Source: Psychrobacter cibarius (GTDB lineage: Bacteria; Pseudomonadota; Gammaproteobacteria; Pseudomonadales; Moraxellaceae). Taken from it: 64,000 bases of DNA. The translations under genes were made by a program, and so were the position numbers. A model generated the notes under the pieces. The model worked only from the letters and a program-made list of their open reading frames with translations. It was not told where the DNA came from and did not search any database. Below, one piece after another: positions 37,640 through 48,151 of the stretch; positions within the stretch are counted from its first letter, which is position 1, and each line of letters opens with the position of its first letter. The stretch spans positions 434,001 through 498,000 of the forward strand of contig CP131612.1 of the NCBI GenBank assembly GCA_030686115.1, in the 5' to 3' direction.

Positions 37640-37698
37640 CACCTATTAATAGGTGCTTTTTCTGTGCCAATAGAATATTAGTAGATTGATACATTCAA
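37638..37698 (+). repeat. 61-bp direct repeat with PfpI terminator, copy 2
   Basis: Perfect hairpin AGCACCT/AGGTGCT with T-run overlapping the PfpI stop codon, then GAATATTAGTAGATT. Partner of 36717-36777. Confidence 0.85.
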
Positions 37699-37818
37699 TC
37701 GCGACATTGATACGATTCACTACATAAGTGAAAAGGTGAGTGAATACCTGTTTACTGATACAATAGCGGTCAATATTTTTGATAATTAAAATAATTCATA
37801 AACCGTATTGGAGTTCAT

Positions 37819-39042
37819 ATGAGTGTAGAAAATTCATTAGTAGAATCATCTAAAGGTATCGTCATTATTGGTGCAGGTTTGGCAGGCTGGCATGTGATTG
37901 ATGCCATTCGTGCAAAAGACAAAGACATCCCGATTACCTTAATTACTGCCGACAGTGGCGATCGTTATCACAAGCCAATGCTGACCATGGCGATTAGCCA
38001 AAAGAAAAGTGCGGCAGATTTGGTCAGAGCGACTGGCGTTGATGCCGCAGAAGCTGCAAATGTTAAGCTACTTGCCAACACGCAAGTGACTGATGTTGAT
38101 ACGACCACTCAACAGTTGCAGCTTATCTCTGCGATGCGCTCAGATCCAGCCAACACGGATTATGCTACGATTGGCTATGATAAGCTGGTACTAGCGATGG
38201 GTGCGCATCCTATCTTCCCAAAAAGCTTGCCAGAGGATCTAGTATGGCATGTCAATCATATTGAGCGTTTTGGACAGTTGCAAGAAAAGCTAGCAACTGG
38301 CAGTCAGCACGTTGCTATCGTCGGTGCTGGTATGGTTGGGACAGAGATTGCCGAGGACTTGTTAAAAGCAGGTCATCAGGTGACACTCATTGATTTAAAC
38401 GATGCGCCGCTATCACAAATGCTACCGCCAAAAGCAACGGCTCGTATTGCGCAAGCGGTCAAATCGCAAGGGATTAACTTTTTAGGAGGGTATCAGGTAT
38501 CTGCTATTACTCGTATCAGTGATGGAAAACTGCAGGTCAGTTATGAGGCGTTAGCATCAGCGACAGAAAGCAGTACTGCTGAGGCAATCGAACCACTTAT
38601 GGTCGATCATGTGATTGCTAGTACCGGTCTGACGGTCGATGACAAACTACCTGCCGCAGCTGGTGTCGATTTTGACCGTCGCACTGGTATCGTGGTGGAT
38701 GCGCCGACCTTGCGTACCAGTACGGCCAATATTTATGCGATTGGTGACTGTATGTCTATCGATGGCGTGCCGTGTCGCTATGTCGCACCGTTACGCGCGC
38801 AGGCTGCTACCATTGCTGATGATGTATTGGGTCTAGATCATAATGGCTACGATCATAAGCCACCCATGATTCGCCTGAAAAATAAAGCAATCTCCGTCAT
38901 GGTGACAGGTGTGCCAAAAGCGACTGGTAATTGGCAGGTCAAGATAGAAAGTGATGAAGAGCTGGTCATGGACTTGCTAAATGATAGTGATGAAGTCAGC
39001 GCAACAGTAACGATTAAATCGCATGCCAACCCTAAAGCTTAA
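37819..39042 (+). CDS. rubB: Rubredoxin-NAD(+) reductase
   Basis: A 407-residue FAD-dependent pyridine nucleotide-disulphide-type reductase of the RubB group, which passes electrons from NADH to rubredoxin. FAD site GAGLAG at 18-23, NAD site GAGMVGTE near 169, the second FAD motif IYAIGDCMSIDG. YHKPMLTMAISQKK is typical of rubredoxin reductases from Acinetobacter and Pseudomonas. GGAG precedes the ATG. No rubredoxin gene lies beside it, unlike the usual rubA-rubB pair. A terminator follows at 39066. Confidence 0.88.
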   Translation: MSVENSLVESSKGIVIIGAGLAGWHVIDAIRAKDKDIPITLITADSGDRYHKPMLTMAISQKKSAADLVRATGVDAAEAANVKLLANTQVTDVDTTTQQLQLISAMRSDPANTDYATIGYDKLVLAMGAHPIFPKSLPEDLVWHVNHIERFGQLQEKLATGSQHVAIVGAGMVGTEIAEDLLKAGHQVTLIDLNDAPLSQMLPPKATARIAQAVKSQGINFLGGYQVSAITRISDGKLQVSYEALASATESSTAEAIEPLMVDHVIASTGLTVDDKLPAAAGVDFDRRTGIVVDAPTLRTSTANIYAIGDCMSIDGVPCRYVAPLRAQAATIADDVLGLDHNGYDHKPPMIRLKNKAISVMVTGVPKATGNWQVKIESDEELVMDLLNDSDEVSATVTIKSHANPKA

Positions 39043-39065
39043 AGATTAAAAAAGCTCTAAATCAT

Positions 39066-39103
39066 AGCCAGTGTTGCCATCTTTATGCAGCACTGGCTTT
39101 TTT
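39066..39103 (+). terminator. rubB terminator
   Basis: Stem AGCCAGTGTTGC with GCAGCACTGGCT (one mismatch), loop ATCTTTATT, then TTTTTT. Confidence 0.85.
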
Positions 39104-39156
39104 ACGGCTATTACTTTTTAGATTAATCATAATCGATACGCACTGTATCTATATGA

Positions 39157-39186
39157 TTGACAGTCTTTTGTTTAAGGCGCTATATT
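39157..39186 (+). promoter_or_regulatory. Sigma-70 promoter of acyl-CoA synthetase 1
   Basis: TTGACA at 39157 and TATATT at 39181 with an 18-base spacer. The same arrangement and much of the spacer (GTCTT, TTTAAG, CG) is kept at 41304-41333, before the paralogous gene. Confidence 0.75.
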
Positions 39187-39359
39187 GGTTGGAGCGTGAT
39201 TTGACTATCATGTCTATTGCACAAACATATTCAAGGAAGAATATCGTGTTTACGGTAGTAGCACATTTTTACTTTCTATGATTATAGAAAGTTGTCTAAT
39301 AATCAGTTTTATATCAGTACAAACATTAAACACCAAACAGCAAAACGAAAGGACTCATG

Positions 39360-41147
39360 ATGACTCAGATTACCGATTTTGACAGCATTATTAATGAAAG
39401 TACGCCTAATAACAATATTCTCAACAATATCCCCAAAGTTAATGTAGGCGCGCGTTCAGCAAATGCGCCACTCATCCAAAGCCATGATAAAGGCATTGAT
39501 GTGCCGCTGATTGAAGCGACAATCGGTGATTTTTTTGACGCCATTGTCAATAAATATCCAGAGCGTGAAGCATTGGTTTCTCGTCATCAAAATATTCGCT
39601 GGACGTATCGCGAACTACAAGAGAAAGTTAATCAGTTAGCGAGTGCCATGATTGAAATGGGGCTAGAAATCGGCGATCGCATCGGTATCTGGTCACACAA
39701 TAATGCTGAATGGCTGCTGATGCAATTGGCAACCGCGAAAGTCGGCGTTATCCTCGTCAATATTAATCCTGCTTATCGTACCTTTGAGCTGCAATATGCA
39801 CTGAATAAGCTGGGCTGTTCGGCATTGGTATTGATGCGTCATTTCAAAAGCAGCGACTATACACAAATGATTCGTGAGCTTTGTCCTGAGATTTATCATA
39901 AGAACTATCAGCAATTAGACTTGGTGGAGATTCCAACGATTGAGCGTATCATTTGGATTGACGAGCCAGCATCTGATGAAAATTTCAATTTTATGCAGAA
40001 ATTCTCTGCTTGGATGGCAGAGGGTAATGCAAACGACCCTCGTTTAGCTGCGCGCCAAGCCCAGCTAAAGAATACCGATGCTATTAGTGTGCAGTTTACT
40101 AGTGGGACAACGGGTACACCCAAAGGCGCTACTTTAACGCATCGAAATATCTTGAATAATGGCTACTTCCTTGGCGAAGGTATGAGGCTGACAGAGGAAG
40201 ATAGGCTATGCATTCCATTACCACTTTATCACTGCTTTGGGATGGTGGGTGGTAACTTAGCCATTTTGACCCATGGTGGCTGCGCGGTGTATCCCAACGA
40301 TGGTTTTGATCCGCTAACGGTATTGCAAACGGTGGAAGAGGAAAAATGTACCGCTCTGCTTGGGGTACCGACGATGTTTATTGCGGAGCTCGATCATCCA
40401 GAATTCGACAGCTTTGATTTGTCCAGCTTGCGTACTGGTATCATGGGCGGCTCTAGCTGTCCAATTGAGGTCATGCGCCGCGTCATGGATAAAATGCACA
40501 TGAGCGAGGTGACGATTGCTTATGGCATGACCGAGACCAGTCCAGCTTCTTGTCAAACCAGCTCGCAAACGCCACTCGAAAAAAGAGTCTCTACCGTAGG
40601 GATGGTGCTGCCCGCGCTTGAGGTCAAAATTGTCGACACTGAAACGGGTGATGTCGTCCCGACTGGAGAGACGGGCGAATTACTCACTTATGGCTACGCG
40701 GTGATGAAAGGCTATTGGGGCAGCCGCTTTAAAACACGCGCGGCGATTACTGATGGCTGGATGCATACGGGTGATTTGGCGGTAATGGATGAAGATGGCT
40801 ACATCACTGTGGTTGGACGTAGCAAGGACATGGTCATCCGCGGCGGCGAAAATATCTATCCAGTAGAAGTTGAGAACTATCTCTATCGTCATCCGAAGAT
40901 TCGCGATGTACAAATTGTTGGTGTTCCTGATAAAAAGTATGGTGAGGTACTCGCGGCGTGGATTATTGCAAAAGAGCCAAATAGCTTAAGCGAAGAAGAG
41001 GTAAGGCAGTTTTGTTGTGACCATATCGCTCATTATAAAGTGCCGACCTACTTTCGTTTCGTCGATGAATATCCAATGACCATCACTGGTAAAATTCAGA
41101 AATTCAAAATCGTTGAGCAAATGATAGAAGAGTTGGGTCTGGAGTGA
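39360..41147 (+). CDS. AMP-binding acyl-CoA synthetase, paralogue 1
   Basis: A 595-residue ligase that activates a carboxylic acid via acyl-AMP to acyl-CoA. P-loop [43 protein letters not shown] and the catalytic Lys in [11 protein letters not shown] are all present. Its place before the liu genes suggests a role in leucine/isovalerate or related branched acid catabolism, for example making isovaleryl-CoA from free acid; this is inferred. The first of two adjacent ATGs is at 39357; 39360 is chosen because it aligns with the start of the paralogue and the AAAGGA spacing is better. Confidence 0.92.
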   Translation: MTQITDFDSIINESTPNNNILNNIPKVNVGARSANAPLIQSHDKGIDVPLIEATIGDFFDAIVNKYPEREALVSRHQNIRWTYRELQEKVNQLASAMIEMGLEIGDRIGIWSHNNAEWLLMQLATAKVGVILVNINPAYRTFELQYALNKLGCSALVLMRHFKSSDYTQMIRELCPEIYHKNYQQLDLVEIPTIERIIWIDEPASDENFNFMQKFSAWMAEGNANDPRLAARQAQLKNTDAISVQFTSGTTGTPKGATLTHRNILNNGYFLGEGMRLTEEDRLCIPLPLYHCFGMVGGNLAILTHGGCAVYPNDGFDPLTVLQTVEEEKCTALLGVPTMFIAELDHPEFDSFDLSSLRTGIMGGSSCPIEVMRRVMDKMHMSEVTIAYGMTETSPASCQTSSQTPLEKRVSTVGMVLPALEVKIVDTETGDVVPTGETGELLTYGYAVMKGYWGSRFKTRAAITDGWMHTGDLAVMDEDGYITVVGRSKDMVIRGGENIYPVEVENYLYRHPKIRDVQIVGVPDKKYGEVLAAWIIAKEPNSLSEEEVRQFCCDHIAHYKVPTYFRFVDEYPMTITGKIQKFKIVEQMIEELGLE

Positions 41148-41168
41148 TTTGAGACTATTGATCACTGG

Positions 41169-41210
41169 AAAAGCCAGCTTTTTTCTATGTGTGATAAGGC
41201 TGGCTTTTTT
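41169..41210 (+). terminator. Terminator between the two acyl-CoA synthetases
   Basis: Stem AAAAGCCAGC with GCTGGCTTTT, about 20-base loop, T-run. The second synthetase is thus expressed from its own promoter. Confidence 0.8.
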
Positions 41211-41303
41211 GATTTAAGTCATTCAAGAAATTCGTCACTTAATCATGACTGATGAATTTATCTTATATTATCATTTTAAATGATACATATTGTATTACTA
41301 TTA

Positions 41304-41333
41304 TTGACAGTCTTCGATTTAAGACGGTATAGT
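41304..41333 (+). promoter_or_regulatory. Sigma-70 promoter of acyl-CoA synthetase 2
   Basis: TTGACA at 41304 and TATAGT at 41328, 18-base spacer. It is followed by a leader with TTCAAGGAAGAAT that also appears after the first promoter. Confidence 0.75.
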
Positions 41334-41424
41334 AGCTAACGCTAGTTAATACCTGTTCAAGGAAGAATGAATCGGTGATAGGCGACTAATAAGCACCATA
41401 AAAAGTAAAATGAAAGGACTCGTT

Positions 41425-43200
41425 ATGACGCAAACTTCTGATTTTGATGCGACTAAAATTGATTTTGATACTATTCTAAATAGCATTCCTAGTATTAATA
41501 TGGGCGCACGCTCAGCAAATGCACCGCTTACCCAAAGCTATGATAAAGGTCCTGATGTGCCGCTCATTGAAGCGACTATCGGTGACTTTTTTGATGCTAT
41601 TGTATCCAAATATCCAGAGCGCGAAGCTTTGGTTTCTCGCCATCAAAATATTCGCTGGACCTACCGCGAGCTGCAACAGCAAGTCAATCAGCTGGCCAGT
41701 AGTATGATTGAGATGGGGCTGGAAATCGGCGATCGCATCGGTATCTGGTCACACAACAATGCTGAATGGCTGCTCATGCAGTTAGCAACGGCAAAAGTCG
41801 GTATTATCCTTGTCAATATCAATCCTGCCTATCGTACCTTTGAGCTGCAATATGCCTTGAATAAATTGGGCTGCTCGGCGCTTGTGCTCATGCGTCATTT
41901 TAAAACCAGCGATTACGCCAGTCTCATCAGTGAACTGTGTCCTGAGATTTATCACAAAGACTATACCCAGCTTGATTTGGTCGAAATTCCGACGATTGAA
42001 CGTATCATTTGGATTGATGAGCCAGCATCTGAGGAAACCTTTGGCTTTATGCAGAAGTTCTCTGCATGGATGGCGGAAGGCGATGCCAACGATCCTCGTG
42101 TTGCCGAGCGTCAAGCCCAGCTCAAAAATACGGATGCCATTAATGTACAGTTCACCAGTGGCACGACTGGTACGCCAAAAGGTGCAACATTAAGCCATCG
42201 TAATATTCTTAACAACGGTTACTTCATCGGTGAGGCTATGAATCTCACAGAAGAGGATAAACTGTGTATTCCGGTGCCACTCTACCATTGCTTTGGTATG
42301 GTGCTTGGTAATTTAGCGATTCTCACGCATGGTGGCTGTATCGTTTATCCGAACGATGGTTTTGAGCCATTGACGGTATTACAAGCGGTGGAAGAAGAAA
42401 AGTGTACGGGTCTGCACGGTGTGCCAACGATGTTTATCGCTGAGCTTGACCATCCGGAGTTTAAAAACTTTGATTTATCGACTTTGCGTACGGGCATCAT
42501 GGCAGGCTCTAGTTGCCCGATTGAAGTCATGCGCCGCGTCATCGATGAGATGCACATGAGCGAAGTCACCATTGCGTATGGCATGACAGAGACCAGTCCA
42601 GTATCTTGTCAAACCAATGAACATACGCCACTTGATAAGCAAGTATCTACCGTTGGCCTAGTGCAGCCTGCGCTTGAGGTCAAAGTCATCAATACGGCGA
42701 CGGGTGAGACTGTCGCATTGGGCGAGACCGGTGAGTTGCTGACACGCGGTTATTCAGTGATGAAAGGCTATTGGGGCAGTCGCTTCAAAACCCGCGCAGC
42801 CATCCAAGATGGTTGGATGCATACGGGTGATTTGGCTACGATGGATGAAGATGGTTATGTCAAAATCGTTGGTCGTAGTAAAGACATGGTGATTCGTGGT
42901 GGAGAGAATATCTATCCTGTCGAAATCGAAAACTATCTCTATCGTCATCCGAAGATTCGAGATGTGCAAATCGTCGGTATTCCTGATAAAAAGTATGGCG
43001 AAGTATTGGCGGCATGGATTATTCCTAAAGAAGCAGATAGCTTGACGGAAGAGGAAGTTCGCCAGTTCTGTAGCGAGCATATCGCTCATTATAAAGTGCC
43101 GACTTATTATCGTTTCGTGACCGAATATCCAATGACTATTACTGGAAAAATTCAGAAATATAAAATCATCGAGCAGATGATAGAAGAGCTGGGTTTGTAG
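41425..43200 (+). CDS. AMP-binding acyl-CoA synthetase, paralogue 2
   Basis: A 591-residue close paralogue of the preceding gene; the two align without gaps from about residue 25 to the end, with most residues the same. All adenylate-forming motifs are kept ([37 protein letters not shown]). Differences in the acid-binding region are minor (MAGSSC versus [14 protein letters not shown] versus LLGVPTMF). The open frame extends to 41410, but AAAGGA before the ATG at 41425 fixes the start. liuB follows 135 bases later without a terminator, so this copy is probably the one cotranscribed with the liu genes. Confidence 0.93.
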   Translation: MTQTSDFDATKIDFDTILNSIPSINMGARSANAPLTQSYDKGPDVPLIEATIGDFFDAIVSKYPEREALVSRHQNIRWTYRELQQQVNQLASSMIEMGLEIGDRIGIWSHNNAEWLLMQLATAKVGIILVNINPAYRTFELQYALNKLGCSALVLMRHFKTSDYASLISELCPEIYHKDYTQLDLVEIPTIERIIWIDEPASEETFGFMQKFSAWMAEGDANDPRVAERQAQLKNTDAINVQFTSGTTGTPKGATLSHRNILNNGYFIGEAMNLTEEDKLCIPVPLYHCFGMVLGNLAILTHGGCIVYPNDGFEPLTVLQAVEEEKCTGLHGVPTMFIAELDHPEFKNFDLSTLRTGIMAGSSCPIEVMRRVIDEMHMSEVTIAYGMTETSPVSCQTNEHTPLDKQVSTVGLVQPALEVKVINTATGETVALGETGELLTRGYSVMKGYWGSRFKTRAAIQDGWMHTGDLATMDEDGYVKIVGRSKDMVIRGGENIYPVEIENYLYRHPKIRDVQIVGIPDKKYGEVLAAWIIPKEADSLTEEEVRQFCSEHIAHYKVPTYYRFVTEYPMTITGKIQKYKIIEQMIEELGL

Positions 43201-43335
43201 TCAGATGATGACTTAATCTCTAATACTAAAGACTATTTCAGATCTGTTATATTGAAAATTATTATTATGAGTCAAGACTAAAAGAAAAAAGCCACTCGCA
43301 TTTACGTATCTACGAATTAAAGAAAAAGGGATGTC

Positions 43336-44946
43336 ATGAGCGCTATCATAACCAGTAAACTGAGTCCAAACGCCGCTGAATTTCAGCAAAACAGTGCTGC
43401 GATGCAAGCGGTGGTCGATGACTTATATGGTCACTTACGTAAAGTCGTGCAAGGCGGTTCAGAGCGTGCCCGTGCCAAGCATTTAGCGCGTGGCAAGCTG
43501 CTGCCTCGTGAGCGTGTCGAGCGTTTATTAGATGTGGGTACGCCATTTTTAGAAGTGGCACCGATGGCTGCACACGATATGTATGGCGAAGAGATTCCTG
43601 CTGCTGGCGTGATTGCGGGTATCGGTCGTATCAATGGTATTGAGTGTATGATCGTCTGTAATGATGCCACGGTAAAGGGCGGCACTTATTATCCAATGAC
43701 TGTCAAAAAACATCTGCGTGCGCAAGAAATCGCGCAAGAAAACAATTTGCCTTGTGTTTATTTGGTGGATTCAGGCGGTGCTAACTTACCCAATCAAGAT
43801 GATGTGTTCCCCGATAAAGAACACTTTGGTCGCATCTTCTTTAATCAGGCCAATATGAGTGCCGCTGGTATTCCTCAGATTGCTGTGGTCATGGGCAGCT
43901 GTACGGCTGGCGGGGCTTATGTGCCAGCGATGAGTGATGAGTCGATCATCGTCAAAGACCAAGGCACCATCTTTTTGGGTGGTCCACCACTGGTCAAAGC
44001 GGCGACAGGTGAAGAAGTTACTGCCGAAGACTTGGGCGGCGGCGATGTGCATACCCGTCTGTCAGGGGTCGTCGATCACTTAGCACAAAGCGATACGCAT
44101 GCGTTGTCAATTGCGCGCAATATCGTTAGCCATCTAAATCGTCCTGCGAAGCAAGTGCCCAATCAAATCAAACCGCGTCCACCACGCTATGATGCCAAAG
44201 AGTTGTATGGCGTCATTCCAACCGATAAACGTAAGCCATTTGACATCAAAGAAATCATTGCTCGTATCGTAGATGACAGTGCTTTTGATGAATTTAAAGC
44301 GCGATTTGGCACGACGCTGGTTTGCGGATTCGCTCATATCGAAGGGATGCCAGTCGGTATCATTGCCAACAACGGTATCTTATTTAGTGAGTCAGCGCAA
44401 AAAGGCACGCACTTTATTGAGCTATGTTGCAAGCGCAAAATTCCATTGGTATTTTTGCAGAACATCACTGGCTTTATGGTTGGTCGCAAATATGAAAACG
44501 AAGGCATTGCCCGTCATGGTGCCAAAATGGTCATGGCAGTCGCCAATGCAAAAGTGCCAAAGTTCACGGTCATTGTCGGTGGCTCGTTCGGCGCTGGCAA
44601 CTACGGCATGTGTGGTCGTGCTTATAGCCCGCGCTTTTTATGGATGTGGCCAAATGCGCGTATCTCGGTGATGGGTGGAGAGCAAGCAGCATCAGTATTG
44701 GCAACAGTCAAGCGTGACAACTTTGACCGTAAAGGCGAGGCATGGAGTGATGATGATGAAGCCGCATTTAAAGCGCCGATTCTCGATATGTATGAAAAGC
44801 AAGGTCACCCATATTATGCCACCGCACGTCTATGGGATGACGGCGTGATTGACCCTGCCGATACGCGTCATGTATTGGCACTAGGGTTGAGCGCCGCCTA
44901 TAACGCACCGATTGAAGAGACAACATTTGGTGTCTTTAGAATGTAA
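43336..44946 (+). CDS. liuB: 3-methylcrotonyl-CoA carboxylase, beta (carboxyltransferase) subunit
   Basis: The 536-residue subunit transfers CO2 from biotin to 3-methylcrotonyl-CoA in leucine breakdown. ClpP/crotonase-fold carboxyltransferase with the [12 protein letters not shown] and [16 protein letters not shown] segments, which mark acyl-CoA carboxylases for branched substrates, and [19 protein letters not shown]. An AAAGGG site lies before the ATG. It works with liuD (biotin subunit) 1 kb downstream. A 98-bp palindromic element separates it from liuC. Confidence 0.95.
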   Translation: MSAIITSKLSPNAAEFQQNSAAMQAVVDDLYGHLRKVVQGGSERARAKHLARGKLLPRERVERLLDVGTPFLEVAPMAAHDMYGEEIPAAGVIAGIGRINGIECMIVCNDATVKGGTYYPMTVKKHLRAQEIAQENNLPCVYLVDSGGANLPNQDDVFPDKEHFGRIFFNQANMSAAGIPQIAVVMGSCTAGGAYVPAMSDESIIVKDQGTIFLGGPPLVKAATGEEVTAEDLGGGDVHTRLSGVVDHLAQSDTHALSIARNIVSHLNRPAKQVPNQIKPRPPRYDAKELYGVIPTDKRKPFDIKEIIARIVDDSAFDEFKARFGTTLVCGFAHIEGMPVGIIANNGILFSESAQKGTHFIELCCKRKIPLVFLQNITGFMVGRKYENEGIARHGAKMVMAVANAKVPKFTVIVGGSFGAGNYGMCGRAYSPRFLWMWPNARISVMGGEQAASVLATVKRDNFDRKGEAWSDDDEAAFKAPILDMYEKQGHPYYATARLWDDGVIDPADTRHVLALGLSAAYNAPIEETTFGVFRM

Positions 44947-44956
44947 TCATTCTAAG

Positions 44957-45054
44957 GTCTTCCCATAATAAGCGACTACTGCGTCAATCTCATTTGAAGT
45001 ACGATTTGTACATCTACATTCGGTTTCCTTGTACTAACATTATTATGGATTGAC
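44957..45054. repeat. Palindromic intergenic element related to the 108-bp family
   Basis: On the minus strand it reads from GTCAATCCATAATAATG to CTTATTATGGGAAGAC, so its ends pair, with a core TACAAGGAAACCGA...GTAC-N5-GTAC like that of copy 1 at 6675. It is about ten bases shorter than the others and lies between liuB and liuC. Confidence 0.5.
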
Positions 45055-45097
45055 CAAGCGTTTGTTTAAATATTTACATAAAAATATAGAGAAAGTT

Positions 45098-45907
45098 ATG
45101 CAAAAAGACAGTGATAAAAATTATAAAAGCTTATTAGTTAAAGTGGAACAGCCCGTGGCTACGGTGACCTTAAACCGCCCTGAGATACGTAATGCCTTTA
45201 ACGATGAAATGATTGCTGAGCTAACCGATGCATTCAATACGCTTGGCGCTGATAATGAGGTACGTGTCATTGTACTAGCCGCTGCTGGCAAGGCATTCTG
45301 TGCAGGTGCCGATTTGAATTGGATGCGTGCCATGGCAGATTATAGCTATGAAGAAAACTTAGCAGACGCGGACAAATTAGCGCAAATGCTTAAAACTATT
45401 TACGAGTGTCCGAAACCAACCGTTGCGGCTATTCAAGGTGATGTTTATGCAGGCGGCATGGGTTTAGTAGCCGTCTGTGATGTGGCCATCGCTGTCAAAA
45501 TTGCAAACTTCTGCTTAAGCGAAGTACGTTTGGGCTTAGCTCCTGCAACGATTAGCCCTTATGTCATACGAGCGCTAGGCGCTAGAGCCTCACAGCGTTA
45601 CTTCTTAAGTGCTGAAGTATTTGATGCCAAAAAAGCACGTCAGCTTGGCTTTATTCATGAGCGGGTTAGCGAAGAATGGCTGGCTGATGAGGTTGCTATA
45701 TTTTGTAGCAAAGTTGTCAAAAACAGCCCTGATGCAGTCAAAACCTGCAAGCAGCTATTACACAATGTCGCGGGTGCGCCGATCACTGATGAGCTGATTG
45801 CCGATACAGTAAAGGGTATTGCTGATATTCGCTCATCAGAGCAAGGCAAAGAGGGCGTGCAAGCCTTTTTGCAAAAACGTAAGCCCAATTGGTTAACGGC
45901 AGATTAA
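45098..45907 (+). CDS. liuC: Methylglutaconyl-CoA hydratase (enoyl-CoA hydratase family)
   Basis: LiuC hydrates 3-methylglutaconyl-CoA to HMG-CoA. The 269-residue crotonase-fold protein has LNRPEIRNAFNDEMI, the oxyanion loop AFCAGADLNWMRAM and GDVYAGGMGLVAVCD. The frame opens at a TTG (45050) but a crotonase normally starts near the ATG at 45098, so that is used. The specific role is inferred from its place between the two carboxylase subunit genes. Confidence 0.88.
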   Translation: MQKDSDKNYKSLLVKVEQPVATVTLNRPEIRNAFNDEMIAELTDAFNTLGADNEVRVIVLAAAGKAFCAGADLNWMRAMADYSYEENLADADKLAQMLKTIYECPKPTVAAIQGDVYAGGMGLVAVCDVAIAVKIANFCLSEVRLGLAPATISPYVIRALGARASQRYFLSAEVFDAKKARQLGFIHERVSEEWLADEVAIFCSKVVKNSPDAVKTCKQLLHNVAGAPITDELIADTVKGIADIRSSEQGKEGVQAFLQKRKPNWLTAD

Positions 45908-45976
45908 TAGTGCACGAGAGATAAATGAGTCAATAGACAAGACCTCAAATAAAAACGATAACACACAGGGATAGTT

Positions 45977-48106
45977 ATGTTTTCTAAAATTCTAATTGCC
46001 AACCGTGGTGAAATTGCTTGCCGAGTGGCTGCGACTGCCAAGCATCTTGGCGTCAGTACCGTTGCTGTCTATTCTGATGCGGATCGTGAGGCCAAGCATG
46101 TGGCTGTCTGTGATGAAGCCATCTACTTGGGTGGCTCAGCGCCGAAAGACAGCTATCTAAAAGGTAATGCGATTATCGCGATAGCGCTTGAGACTGGTGC
46201 CCAAGCAATTCATCCGGGTTATGGATTTTTAAGCGAAAATGCAGATTTTGCGCAAGCCTGTCAGGATGCAGGACTGGTATTTATTGGCCCTTCAGCTGAT
46301 GCTATCCGCGCCATGGGCGGCAAATCTGAATCCAAGCGATTGATGGAAATAGCGGGCGTGCCACTGATACCGGGTTATCATGGTGATAATCAAGATGCAG
46401 AATTTTTGCAGCAGCAAGCAGACGCTATTGGCTATCCAGTATTGATCAAAGCCAGTGCTGGTGGCGGCGGTAAAGGCATGCGTATCGTGGAGCAAAGTAG
46501 CGACTTTGTGGATTTATTAGACTCATGTCGCCGTGAAGCCATTACCAGTTTTGGTGATGATAAAGTGTTGGTTGAAAAATATGCCTTAAAACCGCGCCAT
46601 ATTGAAATCCAAGTATTTGGTGATACGCATGGCAACTATGTGCATCTGTTTGAGCGTGATTGCTCCGTACAGCGCCGTCACCAAAAAGTATTAGAAGAAG
46701 CGCCTGCACCGGGTGTTGATATTGCGATGCGTGAGGCGATGGGCACCGCTGCCATCGAAGCGGCTCGTGCGGTCGATTATGTTGGTGCAGGCACAGTTGA
46801 GTTCATCGTTGAGCAGCGCGAAGATTCTATGAATTTTTATTTCATGGAAATGAATACGCGCTTGCAGGTTGAGCATCCAGTCAGTGAAGCGATTACCGGT
46901 GTCGATTTGGTCGAATGGCAGCTCTTAGTCGCGGCAGGTCAGCCATTACCAAAAACCCAAGCCGATCTGACTATCAACGGTCATGCAATTGAGGCGCGCA
47001 TCTGTGCCGAAAACCCTGATAATAGCTTCTTACCAGCGACAGGTACGTTATTTACGTATCAGAAACCTGAACACAGCACCTTTGTAATTGATAAAGACGG
47101 TACTGGTGTGCGTATCGATGATGGCGTGCGCGAAGGCGATGTGATTAGTCCGTTCTATGACTCTATGATTGCCAAGCTCATCGTCCATGCACCAACGCGA
47201 GAGCAGGCATTAGCCAAGCTTGATCGGGCTCTGGCACAAACCCGTATCGTGGGTTTGCCGAATAACGCGGCATTTTTACGTTATATCTTAAATACAGAAT
47301 CTTTTAGCAAAGCCAATCTTGATACGGCATTGATTGAGCACGAGCGTGATGCAATTTTTAATCAGCAGCCTTTGGCATTATCGACGCTGGTTGTGACCGC
47401 CATTACTCGTCAGCTTGCGAGCGAGATGGCGACGCAAGAGTCAGATATTGATCCATTTAGCAAACCTACTGGCTTCCGTGCTTATAACGATTATACTCGC
47501 TCATTTAGCTTGGTTTATGATGAGAATGCTTATACTGCCCGCATGAATAACTGGCACAATTCAAATTGTTCTGATAGTAAAAAAGGCAGCGATAACCTCA
47601 GTAGCTTTACGCTCGTTATTGAAAAAGAAGTCGCTAATACGCAGGATGTTAGCAATATCAATGTCGCTGCTCAGACCGAAACGGTTTATGAAGGTCAAGT
47701 GAGCTATGCCAGTAGCGACGAGCACAATCATACGTTATGGTTAGATGGTGCACGTACTAGCGCGCAAAGCTGGGTGCTTAATGAGACGGTTTATGTGTTC
47801 ACAGACAGTGGCCGTGACGAGATTACGCTTGTTGATATCATGGCGCATGTAGGCGAGGAGTCTGCAGCGGTCGGTAGCTTAAAATCACCGATGCCAGGAC
47901 AGGTTGTTGCCTTTAAAGTAGCGGTTGGCGATACCGTGAAAAAAGGTGAGCCATTAGCAGTCATCGAAGCGATGAAAATTGAGCACACTATTACTGCGCC
48001 GACGGATGGCGTGGTGGCAGAATTGCTATTTGCAGCCGGTGATTTGGTCGCTGATGGTGACGAGTTATTACGCATTGATGCTGGCGAAAATACTGAGAGC
48101 GAATAG
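45977..48106 (+). CDS. liuD: 3-methylcrotonyl-CoA carboxylase, alpha (biotin) subunit
   Basis: A 709-residue protein with biotin carboxylase (1-450: GYGFLSENADFA, ASAGGGGKGMRI, EMNTRLQVEHPVSEAITG), a variable linker region (450-630) and a C-terminal biotinyl domain; the biotin lysine is Lys667 in EAMKIEH. It charges biotin with bicarbonate and ATP for liuB. An AGGGATAG site precedes the ATG. BirA, which attaches the biotin, lies 4 kb downstream. Confidence 0.96.
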   Translation: MFSKILIANRGEIACRVAATAKHLGVSTVAVYSDADREAKHVAVCDEAIYLGGSAPKDSYLKGNAIIAIALETGAQAIHPGYGFLSENADFAQACQDAGLVFIGPSADAIRAMGGKSESKRLMEIAGVPLIPGYHGDNQDAEFLQQQADAIGYPVLIKASAGGGGKGMRIVEQSSDFVDLLDSCRREAITSFGDDKVLVEKYALKPRHIEIQVFGDTHGNYVHLFERDCSVQRRHQKVLEEAPAPGVDIAMREAMGTAAIEAARAVDYVGAGTVEFIVEQREDSMNFYFMEMNTRLQVEHPVSEAITGVDLVEWQLLVAAGQPLPKTQADLTINGHAIEARICAENPDNSFLPATGTLFTYQKPEHSTFVIDKDGTGVRIDDGVREGDVISPFYDSMIAKLIVHAPTREQALAKLDRALAQTRIVGLPNNAAFLRYILNTESFSKANLDTALIEHERDAIFNQQPLALSTLVVTAITRQLASEMATQESDIDPFSKPTGFRAYNDYTRSFSLVYDENAYTARMNNWHNSNCSDSKKGSDNLSSFTLVIEKEVANTQDVSNINVAAQTETVYEGQVSYASSDEHNHTLWLDGARTSAQSWVLNETVYVFTDSGRDEITLVDIMAHVGEESAAVGSLKSPMPGQVVAFKVAVGDTVKKGEPLAVIEAMKIEHTITAPTDGVVAELLFAAGDLVADGDELLRIDAGENTESE

Positions 48107-48151
48107 CTGACATAGCTTAATAATAGGTAAGTAATAAAAAGGACGACAAGC

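Larger units (their letters stand above)
39043..39359. other. Gene-free 317-bp region between rubB and the first acyl-CoA synthetase
   Basis: It holds the rubB terminator, a consensus-like promoter at 39157-39186 and a long leader. The promoter and leader have a duplicated counterpart at 41.3 kb. Confidence 0.7.
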
